Positions 8,695 to 17,808 are shown, numbered from the stretch's first letter. The stretch: 53,496 nt of DNA from CAYRFF01 sp964423575 (GCA_964423575.1 CAYRFF010000021.1:1-53496); one strand, 5' to 3'. The notes: generated by a model not told the origin, from the sequence alone. Numbers and translations are program-made.

Positions 8695-9477
8695 TTACTC
8701 TTCAACCGCACTATAAGGCACCAGAAGCTCTAGCGGCCCTTCTGCATAAGATCTTATTTCATAAGTGTTGTAATAGAGTATCCGGCCATCTTCAGATAAA
8801 CCGATTTCATGGGGCAGATGGAACGTGTCATTGTCAAAGAAATATCCGGCTTCGCCCAGATCATCCTCCTTGCTCAAGCCGACACTTCGCCTGAAGATTG
8901 CTTCTGCAGCCTCAATAAATTTCTCGGAATTCACTGATTCCAATGGATCAATTAGCGTTTGATTTCTTATATCGTAATTCAAGTATTTGGTATAGGAGTT
9001 GCCATGTGCACCTCCCGTATAACTGTACGAATCCAGAGCAAAAACTATAATGGAATCTCCTATAATTTCATGTTTTTCCTCAGCAACTATCTCCCAGGCG
9101 AAGGCATAATCCGGATCGACTTCACGATATGAAAGTGTCCAGCTTTCAAAGAATAATTTCTTAAGATTATTCATATCTGTAGATGGCTTCTCACTGATGT
9201 GAATGGAGATAAGTTCTACAATCTCATCATTTATAGACTTTGTCAGTTTTTCAAGTTTTTCTCCACCATCTGTGAGAATTTCCAGAGTTTCATAACGAAT
9301 AACACTACAATTCTCGTCCTGGGACTTGCAATCAGGATGATAAGCGGCCGTACTATCACTACGCACTTCTATCTTGAATTGATCCTCCGAATCCTGTGAA
9401 GTATCATCTGCGCAGCTTGTATGAAATCCTATCAATGCAAGCGCAGAAAGGAATAAAAGAAATCTATTAAAATTCAT
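8695..9477 (-). CDS. DUF3298-type secreted lipoprotein
   Basis: A 260-residue envelope protein of unknown function. The signal peptide has a lipobox-like end (HTSC, Cys at about 22). The rest resembles the DUF4163/DUF3298 pair seen in RsiV- and PdaC-like proteins, including the typical YTGGAHGNS segment in the middle. Its start lies two bases beyond the stop of the upstream dynamin-like GTPase gene, so the two are almost certainly co-transcribed. Some relatives bind lysozyme or act on peptidoglycan; no such role is shown here. Confidence 0.8.
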   Translation of the reverse strand: MNFNRFLLFLSALALIGFHTSCADDTSQDSEDQFKIEVRSDSTAAYHPDCKSQDENCSVIRYETLEILTDGGEKLEKLTKSINDEIVELISIHISEKPSTDMNNLKKLFFESWTLSYREVDPDYAFAWEIVAEEKHEIIGDSIIVFALDSYSYTGGAHGNSYTKYLNYDIRNQTLIDPLESVNSEKFIEAAEAIFRRSVGLSKEDDLGEAGYFFDNDTFHLPHEIGLSEDGRILYYNTYEIRSYAEGPLELLVPYSAVEE

Positions 9478-9479
9478 TC

Positions 9480-11213
9480 TTAATTTGGTTTAGTACTTGA
9501 AATTTCGTTACCGATTAACTCCATTTTTTCGTAAAGTCCTGCACTTATTTCTTCCAGTGCCTGAACGGCCTTTTCTTCTCTATCTATATGTTCTTCAAAG
9601 TTTTTAAAATTGCCATTTACTCTGGACTTTATCGTGGAGATATAGTGTATTAAAGTCTTGCTCAGCTCATCCTGTAGTTTTTCTTCACCTTTCTTAATTT
9701 CCTGATCGTAGGTTTTAAGAATCTTCCGCTTTCTCATACTGAGGGTAATCCCTGCCAGGGCAACCCCAAGAGTGGTTAGCACACCTCCTGTAATATCGAA
9801 TACGGTCAGCTGAGTTACGACTGATAGGATAATTCCTACTACTGCAAGCCCTGAACCTGCAGTGATACTTGCGGCAATCTGACGGGAATCATCCACTATC
9901 GAATTGTCAACATAGCTTTCAGTACTTGATTTGAATTCATAAAAAGTAGATTGCAGTTCATCCAGCACTTTATGCCTGCGTTCAGCTATATTGCTAAATA
10001 TCTCGTGATCGTTTTTCAATATAGTTTCACTTTTTTCCAGTTGATGCTCCACATTTTGTATCATCAGTTTGATATTATCAGCCAGGTCATTGATGCCATC
10101 TTCCAGTTTGCGCGACCAGTAATCGCTTAACTTCCTTTCGAGATCCTCTAAGTGACCGCTTAATTTCTCTTTAGGCGATGATTTCTTGGAGAAAATGGAA
10201 GCAAACGATCTTCCGACAACAGTGAAAAACCCAAGATCATCATTAATGTCATTTCTCTTTTCCAGTGCAATTCTGTTGTAACCGTCCAGCAGGCTGCTTA
10301 TTAGTTTATCCACTGAAGTTTTTGACTTGCTTTCCTGATCGGTAAGTGTTTTTTCAATACCTGCCATAAACTTCTTGTCTACCTCTAGCTGGGCACTTCG
10401 GTCTTTAATTCCATGCCCGATTTTATCCAGCATTGTGTGACTCACCTTCAGAATGTTTTCCAGTTTGAGATATGGAGCTTGACCACCGGTAATATTTCCT
10501 GAAATCCATTCCCTCAATGGCAGGAAACCACTGTTTTCTGCACTTTCCTGCTCCATTTTGGCGCTTACTGCAAATATTCGGGGATTTTCCACTCCATTCT
10601 TTTCTGCATAATCTCTCAAACCTGTGATATTTATCTCCAGATCGGAATCACTCATAAGGTCTTTCTGCTGCAGGATAAAGATGATTTTCTTGTGCCACTC
10701 CTTCTGAATAAAATCAAAGAAATCCCAGGCGGATTTTCTATACGGATTCTTGGCATCGAAGACAAAGACGATGAGGTCTGCCATAGGAATAAACCGTTCC
10801 GTTATTTCCTGATGATGCTCAATGATAGTATTAGTCCCGGGAGTATCGACGATCGCGATATCCTCAAGGATAGGTATAGGCCTGTATACTTTCTTCAGAT
10901 GCTCATTAATAACTACAATTTCCTCCTTCTCGCCGTATACTATCTGATTAATTACATCTGTGACCGGTGCGACTCCCGTTTCTGTAATTTCCGTATCGGA
11001 TTCTAGCAGAGCATTGATAAACGACGACTTTCCCGCCTTTACTTCACCTACGATGACAAACATAAAGGGATCGTTCATACGACTACGCAGGTCGTGCATC
11101 GTTGCCTGTAGTTCTTCATTACGTATCTCAAGCGTCAACTGGTGCAGGCGCCCGATTACTTCAGCCAGCTTGTCATAAATTTTCCTTATTTCAGGATTGA
11201 TGAGTTTCGCCAT
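9480..11213 (-). CDS. Dynamin-like GTPase with C-terminal membrane hairpin
   Basis: A large GTPase of 577 residues. P-loop GEVKAGKSS lies at 56-64, a conserved threonine (TDV) near 85, DTPGT at 123-127, and the G4 position reads QQKD (182-185) in place of the usual TKxD. A long helical, coiled-coil-prone region follows. Two closely spaced hydrophobic segments occupy about 448-492, then a charged helical tail. This order is that of bacterial dynamin-like proteins, which remodel or repair membranes. It is first in a two-gene unit with a lipoprotein gene. The G4 motif weakens guanine specificity predictions, and the membrane role is inferred. Confidence 0.85.
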   Translation of the reverse strand: MAKLINPEIRKIYDKLAEVIGRLHQLTLEIRNEELQATMHDLRSRMNDPFMFVIVGEVKAGKSSFINALLESDTEITETGVAPVTDVINQIVYGEKEEIVVINEHLKKVYRPIPILEDIAIVDTPGTNTIIEHHQEITERFIPMADLIVFVFDAKNPYRKSAWDFFDFIQKEWHKKIIFILQQKDLMSDSDLEINITGLRDYAEKNGVENPRIFAVSAKMEQESAENSGFLPLREWISGNITGGQAPYLKLENILKVSHTMLDKIGHGIKDRSAQLEVDKKFMAGIEKTLTDQESKSKTSVDKLISSLLDGYNRIALEKRNDINDDLGFFTVVGRSFASIFSKKSSPKEKLSGHLEDLERKLSDYWSRKLEDGINDLADNIKLMIQNVEHQLEKSETILKNDHEIFSNIAERRHKVLDELQSTFYEFKSSTESYVDNSIVDDSRQIAASITAGSGLAVVGIILSVVTQLTVFDITGGVLTTLGVALAGITLSMRKRKILKTYDQEIKKGEEKLQDELSKTLIHYISTIKSRVNGNFKNFEEHIDREEKAVQALEEISAGLYEKMELIGNEISSTKPN

Positions 11214-11399
11214 AAAATTTGTTCTTACTTACCTCAATATACGGAATAACAATCCATAAAGCAGACAGTTTAGCGATATATAAAGGCATTTGATATTTTA
11301 GCTTACGCAGATGTCGGGCAAAGGTCGCAATTATTTACCGTTCTTTTATTACCTTGAGCTCGGCATTTTTTCTAAATTAACATCGGAAATCAGCTATTT

Positions 11400-12353
11400 A
11401 TGGACGCAATAGTATTGAAAAAGGTAATTCGTGATATGGCTATCGAGGCTGGCTTCACGGATATGATGATTGCACGTGCAGGACCGCTGGACGAAAGCAG
11501 AAAATATCTTATCGAATGGCTGGAGCAGGGGAAAAACGGAGAAATGAAATTTCTAGAGAATTATCTGGAAAAGAGAACAGACCCCCGCTTGCTCGTCCCG
11601 GGAGCTAAGTCAGTGCTGATGTTTACCTACAATTACTATACGGATAAGAAGCAAAGAGAGGATACTTATAAAATTTCCCGCTATGCCTACGGTAAAGACT
11701 ACCATTTCAATATCAAGAAAAAGCTCTTTCCCATCTACAATTATCTGCATGATGAACATGGAGTTACCGGTCGCGTTTTTTCCGATTCTGCCCCGGTACT
11801 GGAAAAGGAGTGGGCGATAAAGGCTGGTCTAGGCTGGCGTGGGAAAAACAATCTCCTCATTCATCCCAAGCGCGGTTCTTTTTTCTTTCTCGCAACGATG
11901 ATTCTGGATATAGAATTGCCCCCCGATGAAGAACAGATGAGAGATTATTGCGGAACATGCAGACGTTGCCTGGATGCCTGCCCGACAGGAGCATTGGATA
12001 TAGAAGGCTATAAACTCGATGCTTCCAAGTGCATTTCCTATGCGACAATTGAATATCGAGACGACGAGCTCCCGGATAGTTTTAAGGGCAAGATGGAAGG
12101 ATATGTATTTGGTTGTGATATTTGTCAGGACGTGTGCCCGTGGAATAAGTTTGCGAAGCCCCATGAAGACGAGTGGTTTGAGCCGCACCCTGATTTGCTG
12201 GATATGACCAGGGAAGAATTTGAGGAGATAGATCTGGATTGTTTTAATGAGGTTTTCAGGAAGTCGCCGGTAAAGAGGACCAAATTTAATGGTTTTAAAA
12301 GAAATATAGCATTTGTGAAAGCTTATGAAACATCTGAGTCAGAGGAAGAGTGA
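11400..12353 (+). CDS. queG: Epoxyqueuosine reductase QueG
   Basis: Cobalamin-dependent iron-sulfur enzyme that performs the last step of queuosine synthesis in tRNA. At 317 residues it is a compact member of the family. The FSDSAPVLEKEWA segment near 127-139 carries the family acid residue. Two [4Fe-4S] clusters are indicated: CGTCRRCLDACP (Cys184, 187, 190, 194) and Cys211 with CDICQDVCP (Cys239, 242, 246). The C-terminal HEAT-like extension of longer homologues is absent. It is divergent from the dynamin-like gene. With mnmE and trmB it makes three tRNA-modification genes in the window, although they are not clustered. Confidence 0.95.
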   Translation: MDAIVLKKVIRDMAIEAGFTDMMIARAGPLDESRKYLIEWLEQGKNGEMKFLENYLEKRTDPRLLVPGAKSVLMFTYNYYTDKKQREDTYKISRYAYGKDYHFNIKKKLFPIYNYLHDEHGVTGRVFSDSAPVLEKEWAIKAGLGWRGKNNLLIHPKRGSFFFLATMILDIELPPDEEQMRDYCGTCRRCLDACPTGALDIEGYKLDASKCISYATIEYRDDELPDSFKGKMEGYVFGCDICQDVCPWNKFAKPHEDEWFEPHPDLLDMTREEFEEIDLDCFNEVFRKSPVKRTKFNGFKRNIAFVKAYETSESEEE

Positions 12354-12436
12354 AGCATACTCGGGAAAACACCTTTGGCATAAAATATGTATATATTTAA
12401 CAACGTTTCTCTTATAATTTAGAAAATTGGACAACT

Positions 12437-12465
12437 CACTATTCTTGAGTATTCAAGACTTAGTG
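12437..12465. promoter_or_regulatory. Dyad symmetry upstream of the histidine kinase gene
   Basis: Nested inverted repeats: cacta (12437-12441) with tagtg (12461-12465), and inside them cttga with tcaag around gtat. The dyad overlaps the predicted -33 TTG, so it could be an operator or a leader hairpin. Confidence 0.4.
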
Positions 12466-12475
12466 TATATCTTGG
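12445..12475 (+). promoter_or_regulatory. Possible promoter of the histidine kinase gene
   Basis: TTG at 12445-12447, 20 bases, then TATCTTGG at 12468-12475. This is one base off the TAnnTTTG consensus. Confidence 0.35.
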
Positions 12476-12505
12476 CGGCACAAAAATGTGTAAATAGGAA
12501 AAGGA

Positions 12506-13684
12506 ATGAAAAAAATTCAGTATTCATCCCGTTGGAAACTGATTCTGGTATTGGCTGGCTTGGTCATTGTGGTCATATCCCTTTTCTATACCAATTTTCT
12601 AGCCACAAAGCTCGCAGAAGGTGAAAAGAATAAGGTGAAGATATTTGCAATGACCTTTGAATCACTGGAGCGCGCCCCTCTTGATGCGGATGTTACACTA
12701 GAACAGCAACTTATCGAAGAGATTACCAATACCGGAATTCCGCTTATTCTGGTTGATGAGATGGGAAGAGTGCAGGAAGGATATAATTATGGCGAAAAAG
12801 ATACTGATATTGAATATCTGGAAAAGAAGCTCGAGAAAATAAGAGAAACGGGAAATCCTCCGGTTCGTGCCAGTGGATACGCCTCGTACATCTATTATTC
12901 TAATTCTTATGCATACACGCTATTGACCTATTTTCCAATAGTCCAGGTAGTGTTACTGGGATTCTTTCTTTTAGTCAGCTTTGTGATATTTTCTGAAATA
13001 AGGCGAAGCGAACAAAATCTCATCTGGGCGGGACTTGCCAAGGAGACTGCGCATCAATTGGGTACTCCCATATCTTCTTTGATAGCCTGGATAGAACTGT
13101 ACAAAGCGAGAAATGACAGCACCGATGAAAGCTATGATATCATTGAAGAAATGCAGAAGGATGTAGGTCGTCTGGACTTGATTTCTCAACGCTTTTCCAG
13201 AATAGGTTCCAAGCCTGAATTGACAAAAATCGATATCGGGGCTCTTCTACGCGAATCTGCACTATATATGGAAAAGCGAGCCCCACGACGAGTGAAATTT
13301 GATTTTCCACCTGCGGATGAAGTGCATGAGATATACGTGATGGCCAATAAATCTCTGATTGAATGGGTGGTGGAAAATGTTATCAGAAATGCACTGGATG
13401 CCGTGGATGGGGAAGGACAGATTTCAGGTGATATTGCAGCACATAATTCCAAGGTCGTGATAAATATTACAGATACAGGAAAGGGAATTCCTGCCAATAG
13501 GCAAAAGGCGATCTTCAAGCCGGGATATTCCACCAAGAAGAGAGGCTGGGGGCTGGGCTTATCGCTTTCCAAGAGAATTGTGAAAGACTACCATCATGGA
13601 AACATCTACGTTAAGCATTCCAGTCCGGGTAAAGGAACGACCTTTGCAATCGAAATTCCCGGAATTGTAGCAGAGAAAATGTAA
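12506..13684 (+). CDS. Sensor histidine kinase (orphan)
   Basis: Membrane-bound two-component kinase, 392 residues. The first membrane segment is about 12-30, a short external region follows, and the second segment is about 140-163. The phosphoacceptor is His183 in ETAHQLGTPIS. The catalytic domain has the N box ENVIRNALDA (290-299), the G1 motif DTGKG (323-327) and the G2 motif GWGLGLS (347-353). No response regulator is adjacent; the only one in the window lies 29 kb away. The signal is unknown. The neighbouring pckA gene is codirectional 184 bases downstream but has its own promoter box. Confidence 0.92.
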   Translation: MKKIQYSSRWKLILVLAGLVIVVISLFYTNFLATKLAEGEKNKVKIFAMTFESLERAPLDADVTLEQQLIEEITNTGIPLILVDEMGRVQEGYNYGEKDTDIEYLEKKLEKIRETGNPPVRASGYASYIYYSNSYAYTLLTYFPIVQVVLLGFFLLVSFVIFSEIRRSEQNLIWAGLAKETAHQLGTPISSLIAWIELYKARNDSTDESYDIIEEMQKDVGRLDLISQRFSRIGSKPELTKIDIGALLRESALYMEKRAPRRVKFDFPPADEVHEIYVMANKSLIEWVVENVIRNALDAVDGEGQISGDIAAHNSKVVINITDTGKGIPANRQKAIFKPGYSTKKRGWGLGLSLSKRIVKDYHHGNIYVKHSSPGKGTTFAIEIPGIVAEKM

Positions 13685-13699
13685 TATCAGTACAAGCTG

Positions 13700-13731
13700 C
13701 CTCGTTGTATTTAATATTCTCACAAACGAGG
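13700..13731 (+). terminator. Hairpin downstream of the histidine kinase gene
   Basis: The arms cctcgttgt (13700-13708) and acaaacgagg (13722-13731) pair with one bulged base. There is no T-run after it, so a terminator role is only possible. Confidence 0.4.
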
Positions 13732-13820
13732 TGTCAAAGGGATTGAAATATGCAACTTATTTGCGGAAGCGAGACATAAAAAGTGTCAAGTAATTATTCG
13801 TATCTCTCATTGTATAGTTG

Positions 13821-13828
13821 TAACTTTG
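13821..13828 (+). promoter_or_regulatory. Predicted -7 box for pckA
   Basis: TAACTTTG matches TAnnTTTG, 41 bases before the pckA start. A -33 element is not clear. Confidence 0.55.
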
Positions 13829-13868
13829 TGGCCTCTTTATGAAATACAATAAACAATAAAAAATTACC

Positions 13869-15482
13869 ATGAAGGTTATCGGAAAAAAGAACCCGCAAGC
13901 GAATCTTAACTATTTAGGTTTTCAGGATGATTCTGTTGAATTCTGGAATTTATTGCCGGAAGAACTAGTAGAAATTACGCTGAAACAAGGATTGGGCTAC
14001 TTGAGTGATAAAGGTGCTATTGCAGTAAATACCGGAGAGTTTACCGGTCGCTCACCCAAGGATAGATTCATTGTTTTAGATCCCACAACTGAAAATACAG
14101 TTGACTGGAACGATATAAATATGCCGTTTGACGGAGAGAAGTTTGATCAGCTCCAAGAGAAAATGGTAGAATACCTGAAAGGGAAAGATATTTATATCAG
14201 AGACTCTTATGCATGTGCTGATGATGATTATCGCTTGAACTTAAGATTGATTACAGAGTTTCCTTGGAGCAATCAATTTGGATACAATATGTTCCTCAGA
14301 TTGACGGAACAAGAGTTAATGGCTTTTGAGCCTGAATGGAATATTATCTGTGCTCCGGGCTTCTATGCTGATCCTGAGGTTGATGGGACACGGAAGGGGA
14401 ACTTTGCAATTCTCAATTTTGGTAAGAAAACTGTTCTTATCGGAGGGACTGCGTATACAGGTGAAATTAAGAAGGGGATATTTTCTGCATTGAATTTCAT
14501 CCTCCCGACGTATAATAATGTATTGAGTATGCACTGTAGTGCTAATACTGATGAAAAGAATGGTACTGCAGTTTTCTTTGGGCTGTCAGGAACCGGGAAG
14601 ACTACTTTGTCAGCTGACCCTGATAGAGCACTTATCGGTGACGATGAGCACGGCTGGTCAGATAATGGAGTGTTTAACTTTGAAGGTGGCTGCTATGCCA
14701 AGACAATTGATTTGACGCCGGAAAAGGAGCCGCAGATTTATCATGCGATTAGACACGGTGCTATTATTGAAAATATGAACTTTGTCGAAGGAACCCGTAC
14801 TCCGGATTTCCTTGATGATAGTATCACGCAAAATATCCGTGTTTCCTATCCGATTTATCATATTGATAATGCACTTGAAAAATCTCAGGGTGATCATCCT
14901 AAGAATATTTTCTTCCTTACGTGTGATGCATTTGGCGTATTACCTCCGATTTCAAGACTGACTAAGAGCCAGGCAATGTATCATTTCATTTCCGGTTACA
15001 CTGCAAAGGTCGCAGGCACGGAAGCGGGTATTGAAGAGCCTGAAACGACTTTCTCTGCTTGTTTTGGTGCACCGTTTTTACCGCTTCATCCTACTAAATA
15101 CGCGGAAATGCTGGGCGAAAGAATGGAGAAATACAATGTCAATGTTTGGCTTGTAAATACTGGATGGACTAAGGGACCACATGGGGTAGGACATAGAATT
15201 AATCTTTCCTATACCAGAGCAATGGTGACTGCAGCCTTAAATGGTGAACTTGATAATGTAGAGTACGCGCATCACGATGTGTTTGGGCTGGATACACCGG
15301 TTACAGTACCAAATGTTCCTTCAGAAGTTCTGAATCCAAGAGATACATGGGAAGATAAGGCAGCTTACGACGAAAAAGCAGCAGAGCTAGCACGCTCATT
15401 CGTCAATAACTTTAAGAAATTTGAGGATAAAGCATCAGCTGAAATATTGGCTGCTGCCCCTAAAGTTTCTCAGGAGGCTTGA
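13869..15482 (+). CDS. pckA: Phosphoenolpyruvate carboxykinase (ATP)
   Basis: Converts oxaloacetate and ATP to phosphoenolpyruvate, CO2 and ADP at the entry to gluconeogenesis, or runs in reverse in some anaerobes. At 537 residues it has the normal length for the ATP-type enzyme. The kinase-1 P-loop is GLSGTGKTT at 238-246, followed by LIGDDEHGW at 256-263 (metal-binding kinase-2 region). The TGRSPKDRF substrate-binding segment is at 59-67. It is a single transcription unit with its own -7 box and a terminator just after the stop. Confidence 0.97.
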   Translation: MKVIGKKNPQANLNYLGFQDDSVEFWNLLPEELVEITLKQGLGYLSDKGAIAVNTGEFTGRSPKDRFIVLDPTTENTVDWNDINMPFDGEKFDQLQEKMVEYLKGKDIYIRDSYACADDDYRLNLRLITEFPWSNQFGYNMFLRLTEQELMAFEPEWNIICAPGFYADPEVDGTRKGNFAILNFGKKTVLIGGTAYTGEIKKGIFSALNFILPTYNNVLSMHCSANTDEKNGTAVFFGLSGTGKTTLSADPDRALIGDDEHGWSDNGVFNFEGGCYAKTIDLTPEKEPQIYHAIRHGAIIENMNFVEGTRTPDFLDDSITQNIRVSYPIYHIDNALEKSQGDHPKNIFFLTCDAFGVLPPISRLTKSQAMYHFISGYTAKVAGTEAGIEEPETTFSACFGAPFLPLHPTKYAEMLGERMEKYNVNVWLVNTGWTKGPHGVGHRINLSYTRAMVTAALNGELDNVEYAHHDVFGLDTPVTVPNVPSEVLNPRDTWEDKAAYDEKAAELARSFVNNFKKFEDKASAEILAAAPKVSQEA

Positions 15483-15510
15483 AAGGCTTTTTGCAGTAAG
15501 TAAAGAATAG

Positions 15511-15544
15511 AACGACCGGTATCGGAAGATGCTGGTCGTTTTTT
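15511..15544 (+). terminator. Rho-independent terminator of pckA
   Basis: The arms aacgacc (15511-15517) and ggtcgtt (15534-15540), extended by wobble pairs, are followed by a T-run. Confidence 0.8.
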
Positions 15545-15616
15545 GTTATTAGAACTCCCTATCCATGACTCTTAAAATTTAGGGGTGGTGATCATTTCGA
15601 CTGCAAAGAAACATTA

Positions 15617-15702
15617 TTATGTGTAGGGACGCACGGCCGTGCGTCCCTACACATAAGCTAGATATTGTTCCGCTCAATAACCACCGTGCGTCCCTACACA
15701 TA
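15617..15702. repeat. 40-base perfect palindrome plus a half copy
   Basis: Bases 15617-15636 (ttatgtgtagggacgcacgg) are followed by their exact reverse complement to 15656. A second copy of the right half, ccgtgcgtccctacacata, sits at 15684-15702 in the same orientation. The GTAGGGACGCAC...GTGCGTCCCTAC type is a dispersed intergenic palindrome that I recall from several bacterial phyla. Here it lies between the pckA terminator and a convergent gene. It is probably a REP-like or MITE-like element. Confidence 0.85.
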
Positions 15703-15758
15703 TTAAATTGCAATATGCTGTTAAATTTCTTGTCTTGAGGTTGGGTGTGAATTTGTTT

Positions 15759-16658
15759 CTAAAAAGTGATTGCGAGGTAAAGCATGGTATTCCATAGCTT
15801 TTTGCTTGGACCTCCCATGACAAATTCCTGATCTTTATTGAGCTCTTTATAGTTGAGAGTTCCTTTAGGATTGGTAGCAGGGCTTAATTGATATTGACCT
15901 GCAAGGCCGATGGAAAATCCTTTACGTAACTTGTATTCCAGACTGGCATATAAACCCGCATCAAATCGATTTAAAAATCCCTTGGAGTTGGCTGTATACT
16001 CGTCGTAGGGATTGGAATCTGCAAGATATGAAATCAATTCACCTTCCAAAGAGAATATCTCAGGCTCTGGCTCTTGCTGGATAAATCCTGGTCGGACCTT
16101 AGCAGAGGAGCCCGGTCCGCGTTTATCGGAAAAATAATTTCCGGTCATTTTAACTTTATATGGGTCCATCAAAGGAGTCTGATTATCCGTAATACCATCT
16201 ACGATCTCATAATGTCCGGTCATTTTGGAGCTGACAGCAATGCCGATATATCCCCCTAATCCAATCTGAAATTTTGAAATGGGGTTAATGGTGAATTGCG
16301 CGGGTGCATTAAGAGTGTGATACTTAATCTGTTGTTCCATTTCTCTAGTACCTGAAACAATGATCTTACGTGTCTGCCCTTGTAAAATAAACTTAGACTC
16401 ACCTTCATAATTTAAAGTTCCGCCTTTAGCAGTATACTGTAAACCTGTCTGAAAACCGATATATTCAGAAAAACGGAAGCCATATATACCGGTAAAGTGT
16501 AGACCAAATGTAGGCTCTACAGTTTCTTCAGCAAGTAAACCTCCTTTCTGGAAAGAATTGAGCGATGCACCTCCACTGAATCCAAAATATGAACCATATT
16601 GCGCATTAGCGCTGATTGCCAGGGAAATAAACACTATCACACTTAAAAGTCGTCTCAT
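15759..16658 (-). CDS. Outer-membrane beta-barrel protein (PorT/OMP_b-brl type)
   Basis: A 299-residue secreted protein. A cleavable signal peptide (ends SANAQ, about residue 19) is followed by alternating hydrophobic and aromatic strands. It begins with FGFSGGASLNSFQKGG and ends with a strand rich in aromatic residues (NTMLYLAITF), as expected for a small barrel inserted by BAM. I cannot assign a substrate or a specific gene name. It is transcribed alone, divergent from trmB. Confidence 0.75.
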   Translation of the reverse strand: MRRLLSVIVFISLAISANAQYGSYFGFSGGASLNSFQKGGLLAEETVEPTFGLHFTGIYGFRFSEYIGFQTGLQYTAKGGTLNYEGESKFILQGQTRKIIVSGTREMEQQIKYHTLNAPAQFTINPISKFQIGLGGYIGIAVSSKMTGHYEIVDGITDNQTPLMDPYKVKMTGNYFSDKRGPGSSAKVRPGFIQQEPEPEIFSLEGELISYLADSNPYDEYTANSKGFLNRFDAGLYASLEYKLRKGFSIGLAGQYQLSPATNPKGTLNYKELNKDQEFVMGGPSKKLWNTMLYLAITF

Positions 16659-16674
16659 TTTTTAAAGCTTTTTA

Positions 16675-16703
16675 TTGTACTATAAACGAATTCTTTACTT
16701 TTG
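16675..16703 (+). promoter_or_regulatory. Promoter of trmB
   Basis: TTG at 16675-16677, 18 bases, then TACTTTTG at 16696-16703 (TAnnTTTG). The ATG follows only eight bases after the box, so the transcript would have almost no leader. Confidence 0.65.
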
Positions 16704-16711
16704 TTGCTATC

Positions 16712-17407
16712 ATGGCAAAAAACAAATTAAAGAAATTCGCCGAAATGTATGAATATGATCATGTTTATCAAAATTTTTCTTATGATAAACCACAATTGGT
16801 CACTAAGGATAGACAAGAAGTTTCAATGAAAGGTTGCTGGAATGAAAAACATTTTAAGAATGAGCAACCGATAACATTGGAACTCGCTTGCGGAAAAGGC
16901 GATTATACAGTAGGGTTGGCACAGCTATACCCGGAAAGAAATTTTATAGGTGTGGATGTTAAAGGTGCTCGTATGTGGCGGGGCGCGAGAACAGTCCATG
17001 AAATGGAACTTCCCAATGCTGCTTTTCTGAGAACCAGAATTGAGCTTATTGCAGAATTCTTCGATGAAGGAGAAGTGGATGAAATATGGATTACTTTCCC
17101 GGACCCTTTTCCAAAAGAGCGGCATGTAAATAACCGACTTACCAGTCCCCTTTTTCTGGAGCGATATAGAAAGATTTTGAGAAAGGGGGGCAAGATTAGA
17201 CTTAAAACAGATAGCGATTCCTTATACGCATATACCTGCGAAGAAATGCCTAGCTTATACTCTGGTGTTGAACTTCTCGAAAAATATGACGATATTTACA
17301 ATGACTTTGAAGAATTGCCTGCTGAACTTGCTGTAAAGACTTACTATGAAAAGATGCATCTGGCAGAAGGCAAGACTATTAAATATGTTGTATTCACTTT
17401 AAAATAA
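16712..17407 (+). CDS. trmB: tRNA (guanine-N7-)-methyltransferase TrmB
   Basis: Methylates G46 in the variable loop of tRNAs using S-adenosylmethionine. 231 residues, complete. The SAM-binding motif is TLELACGKGDYTVGLA (55-70), the acidic loop is IGVDVKGAR (79-87), and the family signature WITFPDPFPKERH is at 126-138. The N-terminal lysine-rich extension is normal. The next gene starts four bases after the stop, so they form an operon. The ATG lies immediately after a strong -7 box, which suggests a leaderless or nearly leaderless message. Confidence 0.96.
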   Translation: MAKNKLKKFAEMYEYDHVYQNFSYDKPQLVTKDRQEVSMKGCWNEKHFKNEQPITLELACGKGDYTVGLAQLYPERNFIGVDVKGARMWRGARTVHEMELPNAAFLRTRIELIAEFFDEGEVDEIWITFPDPFPKERHVNNRLTSPLFLERYRKILRKGGKIRLKTDSDSLYAYTCEEMPSLYSGVELLEKYDDIYNDFEELPAELAVKTYYEKMHLAEGKTIKYVVFTLK

Positions 17408-17411
17408 TATT

Positions 17412-17768
17412 ATGGGAAATCTTGATTTAAATCTAACTCCCTGGCAAAGAGTTATTTTTATTTTTCATTTATTTATTATGGTTTTAGCTTGGGTTGCTCC
17501 ATTTTTATTCAGCTGGTATCTGGTAGTTCCGATATATCTGTTACTGATAGTACAGTTCGCTGTGTTCGGTCGTTGTCTATTGAATAAGGCGCATAACCTG
17601 GAGGGTGAAAGAGGAAGTACGCTTTATGTCTACGTATTTGATTATCTGAATATTAAGGTCAACAGGGATAAATTAAATTACTTTATTCATAAGCCATTTT
17701 ACATAATCCTTACAGTGATTACGCTGACTTGGCAATTGGTTCTGGGATTTATGCCGGTACTGTTTTAG
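17412..17768 (+). CDS. Small integral membrane protein, unknown function
   Basis: 118 residues with about three hydrophobic segments (roughly 13-35, 36-57 and 93-116) and a polar central loop (NKAHNLEGERGS). It starts four bases after the trmB stop and must share its transcript. I do not recognise the family; the trmB linkage may be incidental. A terminator hairpin follows about 40 bases after the stop. Confidence 0.75.
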   Translation: MGNLDLNLTPWQRVIFIFHLFIMVLAWVAPFLFSWYLVVPIYLLLIVQFAVFGRCLLNKAHNLEGERGSTLYVYVFDYLNIKVNRDKLNYFIHKPFYIILTVITLTWQLVLGFMPVLF

Positions 17769-17808
17769 TGATTAAGCAAGTCTTAGGATTCTTATAGTAT
17801 AGACTACT

